Shown here: positions 59,076 through 64,000 of the stretch, one piece after another
Position numbering within the stretch: the stretch's first letter is position 1
How the letters are laid out: each line of letters begins with the position of its first letter
NCBI RefSeq assembly: GCF_964059965.1
Contig: NZ_OZ060923.1
Span: 682,001 to 746,000, forward strand
Direction of reading: 5' to 3'
Length of the DNA: 64,000 nucleotides
Source: Fukatsuia anoeciicola
GTDB taxonomy: Bacteria; Pseudomonadota; Gammaproteobacteria; Enterobacterales; Enterobacteriaceae
The notes under the pieces: generated by a model
What the model was told of the DNA's origin: nothing
The model's input: only the letters and a program-made list of their open reading frames with translations
Database searches by the model: none
Position numbers and translations under genes: made by a program

Positions 59076-59076
59076 T

Positions 59077-59775
59077 AGCTGCAAAGACGTAAATTAAATA
59101 CTAATTTAAGATTAAATAAAATATAACTAATAAAAATAAATAGTTAGGCATTATTAGATAAATGTTTAATAGCAGAGACATAAATTAGCATTAATAGTAA
59201 AATACTTGTTTTATATTAAGATATAAATCTAATAACTGATAAAGTTAAGCGTAATATCATAGTATTAAATACTTTAATTCAAAGTTCATACAAAGTATGT
59301 ACTAATACTAAAAATAACTAGATTACTAATTTATAAGTAGCTTATATATAGAGTAGTAGTTAAGATAATAATTTACTTATCGTTATTATATAATACTACA
59401 TACTAATTAAGTATCTGCTTACCAGCAGAACTAAGAAAAAATAAAAGCTAGAGATCATAATCTTTCACAAAGTATGATTTTAATAAATTATCGAGTATCT
59501 AGTTATATAAGTAATTATTAAATTAATTAGATATGAAAAATATTTATACTAATAATAAATAATTATTAGTATAAAATAAATGATTTTAGTAACTATAGTA
59601 GTTTATAATATATTGATTATAAAAAGAATATATTAAACTAACAGTAAAGTAACTTAATAACTATAGTGCTTTAGATAAAATCTAATCATACTAGTATAAA
59701 ATAATAAATATTAACGTAAAATAAAAAAATTACGGTCTTTCTATCAAAAATAATAATACTACTGGAATTAATATA
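59077..59775. other. AT-rich gap, rest of bamC site before purC
   Basis: No clear further bamC codons were read. A perfect 14-bp hairpin (TTTATACTAATAAT, 5-base loop) lies at 59543-59575, about 200 bp before purC. Confidence 0.5.
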
Positions 59776-60489
59776 ATGCAAAAATTAGCTGAGTTATATC
59801 GTGGAAAAGCTAAAACTGTTTATAGTACTAAAAATTCCAATCTATTAGTGCTAGAATTTCGTAATGACACATCAGCAATGGATGGTCAGCGTATTAAGCA
59901 ATTTACTCATAAAGGCATAATCAATAATAAATTTAGTTATTTTATCATGAAAAAACTTGAAATAGAAAAAATTCCAACACAGATTGAAAAATTACTTTCA
60001 GATAATGAAGTATTAGTTAAAAAACTAGATATGATTTCAGTAGAATGCGTTATACGTAATCGAGCAGCGGGCTCTTTAGTTAAACGATTAGGTCTTAAAG
60101 AGGGGTTAGAAATAAAACCTGCATTATTTGATCTTTTTTTAAAAAATGATGCTATGCATGATCCAATGATTAATGAATCCTATTGTATAGCTTTTGGTTG
60201 GGCAAGTAAGAAGCATATAGAGAATATGCAAAAACTTAGTTACCAAGTAAATAATATTCTTAGCAGATTATTTGATAATGCTGGTTTTATTCTTATAGAT
60301 TTTAAATTAGAGTTTGGTTTATTTAAAGGTAATATAGTATTAGGAGATGAATTTTCACTTGATAATTGCCGTTTATGGGATAAAAATAATTTAACAAAAA
60401 TGGATAAAGATCGTTTTCGTCAAAATCTAGGTAATATTATTGAGTCTTATAAAGAAGTAGCTAGACGTATTGGTGTTAAATTAGATTAA
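59776..60489 (+). CDS. purC: SAICAR synthetase
   Basis: Joins aspartate to CAIR in purine synthesis. It has 237 residues, the E. coli length. Conserved segments include LYRGKAKTVYST near 7-18, ECVIRNRAAGSL near 91-102, and LIDFKLEFG near 174-182 followed by LGDEFSLDNCRLWD. With purM and purN in the window, at least three steps of the purine pathway are present. Confidence 0.98.
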   Translation: MQKLAELYRGKAKTVYSTKNSNLLVLEFRNDTSAMDGQRIKQFTHKGIINNKFSYFIMKKLEIEKIPTQIEKLLSDNEVLVKKLDMISVECVIRNRAAGSLVKRLGLKEGLEIKPALFDLFLKNDAMHDPMINESYCIAFGWASKKHIENMQKLSYQVNNILSRLFDNAGFILIDFKLEFGLFKGNIVLGDEFSLDNCRLWDKNNLTKMDKDRFRQNLGNIIESYKEVARRIGVKLD

Positions 60490-61157
60490 TAGTTTTAGTA
60501 GCAACTACTTATCATCTTTCTAATAGAAATTGATACCTTTAAAGTAATTAATAATTACACGATATCTTTATTATTATATCAATAGATATTAACTATAAAC
60601 TTTCATATTTATTACTATTTAGTTTTTATCATAAATAGTATGTTGTAATTAGTAATTTAAATAAGTTATAAAAAAAATAATTCCTTTTCTATTAGAAATA
60701 GAATTCAATATAATTTATTACTAGTAATAAAAATTAAAAGATTTACACCCTATGAATTAAGTTAATATTAAAATATTATAATATTAGATTTTATAACTGA
60801 ATATTAATATAATAATAATTTATCATTATATAACATAAAAATAATTTATCTATAAAAAATTTTATCATATACATTAGTTTTCAAAGAAAAACTCTATTAT
60901 ACAAGTAACAATAATATACTTTATCACAGAAATATAAATCTAATATTTTAGACTAAATAAATCTAACCTTGCTTAATATTTAATAAATATTGCTAAGGTA
61001 GACATAGCAAGTACTATATAATATAATTACTTTTACTAAAGTAATAATTAAAAATATTTTATTAATTACTTTATGGTTAATTTATACAGTTTTATTTTAA
61101 TCTTAGTGTAGCAAACAATAATAATAAAATAATTAGTCACTTCCTAAGATTCGTAAT
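60490..61157. other. AT-rich gap between purC and sdhE
   Basis: E. coli has cptA (ygfX) after sdhE, which would lie here on the minus strand. I translated it and found no convincing relic. No other feature beyond short A/T palindromes. Confidence 0.5.
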
Positions 61158-61424
61158 TTAAATTGCTATAAAACTACGGGTTTTATTTCTTATTTGAATT
61201 AGTTTAATCATTCTTTGTAATTCATGATCTGGTGATTCTCTATAATTTATTAACCAATTGACTAGGTCTAAATCATCATTACTTAGTAAACGAATAAATA
61301 AAAATTTATCATTATTATCGAGCGTATCATATTCATATTTAAAAAATGACATAATAGAAAAATCTAGTTCATGCATCCCACGACGACATGCCCAATAGAT
61401 ACGCGTTTTATTATTAATACTCAT
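61158..61424 (-). CDS. sdhE: FAD assembly factor SdhE
   Basis: Small helical protein (88 residues, as in E. coli) that helps attach FAD covalently to SdhA and FrdA. The key motif RRGMHELD is at 14-21 (RGxxE) and the start MSINNKTRIYWACRRG is nearly that of E. coli. It is divergent from ygfZ as in E. coli. Its survival implies that a covalently flavinylated succinate dehydrogenase or fumarate reductase is encoded elsewhere. Confidence 0.96.
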   Translation of the reverse strand: MSINNKTRIYWACRRGMHELDFSIMSFFKYEYDTLDNNDKFLFIRLLSNDDLDLVNWLINYRESPDHELQRMIKLIQIRNKTRSFIAI

Positions 61425-61534
61425 ATCTTAATTACCTCAAAATTATTTATGTTACTAACGAAAATCTATTAAATAATAGCTTGTAAAATAAGTTTACTCT
61501 TATTTAAAATACTATAATTATAGGATATACTAAT

Positions 61535-62518
61535 ATGACATACAAAATTCTATTTTCTCCACAAAAACCTCAAATTTCTTCTCAATTACCTTTAACACTA
61601 ATTTCACTTGATGATTGGGGCTTAATAACAGTAAAAGGTCCTGATAGAGTGAAATATCTTCAAGGGCAAATAACTGTTGATGTAGCAGCTATGGCAGCTA
61701 AACAACATATAATCGCTGCTCATTGTAATGCTAAAGGAAAAATGTGGAGTAGCTTACGCTTGTTTCATCGAAGAGAAGAATTAGTATTTATTGAGCGTCG
61801 TAGTGTATTAAATAATCAATTAATAGAATTAAAAAAATATGCAATTTTTTCTAAAGTAATTTTAGATATAGATAATAATGCTGAATTATTAGGCGTTGCC
61901 GGACTTACTGCTAGAGAAGCGTTAACAGATATTTTTTCTGAATTACCAACAGTAGATTATCCGGTTATTCAGCAAGGTATGACTACAATATTATATTTTG
62001 CTCAACCTATAGAACGTTTTTTGCTAGTTACTGATACTATACAAAAAGAACAGTTAATCATGAAATTCAATCCAATGACGCAGTTTAATAATAGCAAACA
62101 ATGGCTAGCATTAGATATAGAAGCTGGATTTCCATTAATTGATACTGAAACTAGTGCATTATTTATACCTCAAGAAACAAATATTCAAGCTTTAGGCGGT
62201 ATTAGTTTTACTAAAGGTTGTTATATTGGTCAAGAGATAGTAGCTAGAACAAAATACCACGGCACTAACAAACGAACACTATATTGGTTAGCTGGTAATG
62301 CTAATCGGGTTCCTGTTGCTGGAGAAAATCTAGAGTGGCAATTAGGATTATATTGGCGTAAAACTGGCATTATATTATCAGCACTACAACTAAATGATAA
62401 TACTCTTTGGATCCAGGCAGTGTTAAATAATAATTTAACTAAAGATACTGTATTACGGGTACAAGGTGATAGTAGTAGTATGCTAAAAATACAAGATTTA
62501 CCTTATTCATTAAGATAA
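61535..62518 (+). CDS. ygfZ: Folate-binding Fe-S cluster repair protein YgfZ
   Basis: Folate-dependent protein that helps make or repair certain Fe-S enzymes. It has 327 residues (326 in E. coli). The hallmark KGCYIGQE with the conserved Cys is at 227-234, and the N-terminal folate-binding region includes VKGPDRVKYLQGQITVDV near 33-50. It is divergent from sdhE across 110 bp, which must contain both promoters. Confidence 0.97.
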   Translation: MTYKILFSPQKPQISSQLPLTLISLDDWGLITVKGPDRVKYLQGQITVDVAAMAAKQHIIAAHCNAKGKMWSSLRLFHRREELVFIERRSVLNNQLIELKKYAIFSKVILDIDNNAELLGVAGLTAREALTDIFSELPTVDYPVIQQGMTTILYFAQPIERFLLVTDTIQKEQLIMKFNPMTQFNNSKQWLALDIEAGFPLIDTETSALFIPQETNIQALGGISFTKGCYIGQEIVARTKYHGTNKRTLYWLAGNANRVPVAGENLEWQLGLYWRKTGIILSALQLNDNTLWIQAVLNNNLTKDTVLRVQGDSSSMLKIQDLPYSLR

Positions 62519-64000
62519 GATGAGCAGTATATTGATTATCTCACTTGCTAGATTTATTACAAAATTACCATATATTTATAAATATACACTATAAATTTTA
62601 TGTTATCTGATATTTATAATTTTTATATACTATATATTATATAGTTATTACTTAACTTGCATAATACAGTAAGTTTTTGTAAAACTATATTAAAATAGAT
62701 CTTAAAACTAACTTTATATTTTTATCTTTACATATTAATAATAACCTTATTTATATTTACTCTAGTAAATATAATTTTTTATTTCAATAGTTTTATTCTA
62801 ACTTATAGAATAGTAGTATTAATAATATTCATACTTAATATAATAAAATTATTTAATTAAACCTTTATGTATCTTTAGTAAAAGTTTTTAATTGTAGTAA
62901 AGTTTATTATAAGATTTAATCTTATCTCTAGGTGTATACAAAAAAATAAAATTAATAACTATTAAAGTGAGGTATTAAAATAAGTCTCTTGCATTATTCA
63001 TAATCAGAAAAAATTAGATTATATAAATTAGTGTCTTAATATAAAAATATATTTATAATAATATCTAGATTTATCAATTACTCGAATAATTATATTCTAA
63101 TAATATTTATTATACAGTATATATAACATTTAATAAAAATAAAACTTAAGCTATGATTTATTGCTAAAATAGCATACTTTAGTATTATTTAAATAATTAA
63201 AGAATAATTTAGTTAGCAATAAAATTTATTTTATTTATACTATTTCTCTATTTTATATTATATATTATAGTGTTTTTAACTTATTGATATTATTTATAAT
63301 AAACTGTTTTTATGCTATTAAATGTTGCTAGATAAATGAAAGATTATATGAAATATAACTTTATATCATAATTATGTAGTTCACTAATAGAAGTAGGTGA
63401 TTTATTTCTAAATATGGTTATTACCCTGTAAGTAATAAATTATATTATTACTAATAGAGTAATAAAATTCGAATATTATCTAGGATGCTAATTTATTAAA
63501 ATTAAACTTTATTATTAATTATGTAAATACATTTAATATTAAAATTTACTAGTATCAAACTAAGTAACTAAGAGTAGGTTTTTATAATTTTAAATAGATA
63601 TTAAATAAAATATAATTAGGTCTAGTAAAGAGAATCATTTATATACAATTATGAAGAACTATATTTTATCTAGTGATTACTGATTATTTTAACATGAATA
63701 GGTTTACGGTTATTGATAACTAAAATATTAGCATAGAAATTTTAAATACATTATTAAGTTAAAGTAAGATTTAACATCTTATTTTAATTAATACTATTGT
63801 TATATATTAGGTAAGCAACTAAGTTTAGTTAATAACAACACTATCATTAATATATTATTTGCTATTTAACTAATGATATGCATCACTGCACTTTTAGATT
63901 TTTACATTATAACTATATTAGTATTATTTATGTTATTCTTCTCCTAATTAATTACGACTATTAATGTTAAATTAAATAATTATTATTGTTATAACCTGTA
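62519..64000. other. AT-rich gap to the end of the window
   Basis: No gene or relic was recognised. An 11-bp hairpin TTATATTTACT (62751-62761) with AGTAAATATAA (62764-62774), followed by six T, could be a weak terminator for ygfZ, although it is about 230 bp away. Confidence 0.45.

Noticed and set aside
60490..61157. Relic of cptA (ygfX) after sdhE
   Set aside because: No ordered matches to CptA were found on the minus strand.

Overview
The window looks like the chromosome of a gammaproteobacterial (Enterobacterales-type) insect endosymbiont at an intermediate stage of genome decay. Every recognisable protein reads like an E. coli protein of nearly the same length and gene order follows E. 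coli in blocks. The DNA is very AT-rich, there are no phage, plasmid or IS genes, and only about two thirds of the sequence is coding (39 intact protein genes and one tRNA, by my count). The species cannot be named from this window alone.

Layout. 1-5.4 kb: dcd and yegH, with decayed udk before dcd, an eroded asmA position between them, and decayed mutT after secA. 5.4-26.8 kb: the almost complete division and cell wall (dcw) cluster on the minus strand, rsmH-ftsL-ftsI-murE-murF-mraY-murD-ftsW-murG-murC-ddlB-ftsQ-ftsA-ftsZ-lpxC, then secA. A DUF721/DciA gene sits between lpxC and secA; mraZ and secM are gone. 27.3-30.1 kb: ftsN-hslV-hslU. 30.1-33.3 kb: rpmA and rplU, tsaB bracketed by two copies of a 322-bp direct repeat, and an ileX-type tRNA. 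34-40.3 kb: tamA-tamB and ppa. 42-46.5 kb: mdh and purM-purN. 46.5-50 kb: no intact gene, but remnants of upp and hemY and a roughly 264-bp inverted repeat. 50-64 kb: glnS, ispA-dxs, fldA (with dead fur), dapA (with dead bamC), purC, sdhE and ygfZ, separated by long AT-rich gaps.

How the genes fit together. The cell keeps the means to make precursors for, build and divide a peptidoglycan wall (mur, ddlB, mraY, ftsW/I/Q/L/A/Z/N; dapA for meso-DAP), to make lipid A (lpxC) and to insert outer-membrane proteins (secA, tamAB). dxs, ispA and fldA belong to one job, isoprenoid precursors and farnesyl diphosphate for the undecaprenyl carrier, with flavodoxin as electron donor for the MEP pathway. purM, purN and purC are parts of purine synthesis. 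sdhE, ygfZ and mdh point to a retained respiratory/TCA activity.

Main discovery. The long gaps are not featureless. Using ancestral gene order as a guide, decayed genes can still be read codon by codon: fur after fldA (very clear), hemY (very clear), bamC between dapA and purC, udk before dcd, and with less certainty upp, mutT, ispB, xseB and asmA. Many changes are C-to-T or G-to-A (for example CAA to TAA). Two large repeat structures and several long perfect palindromes lie in the same decayed DNA. I see no convincing novel multi-gene system, CRISPR array, toxin or defence locus.
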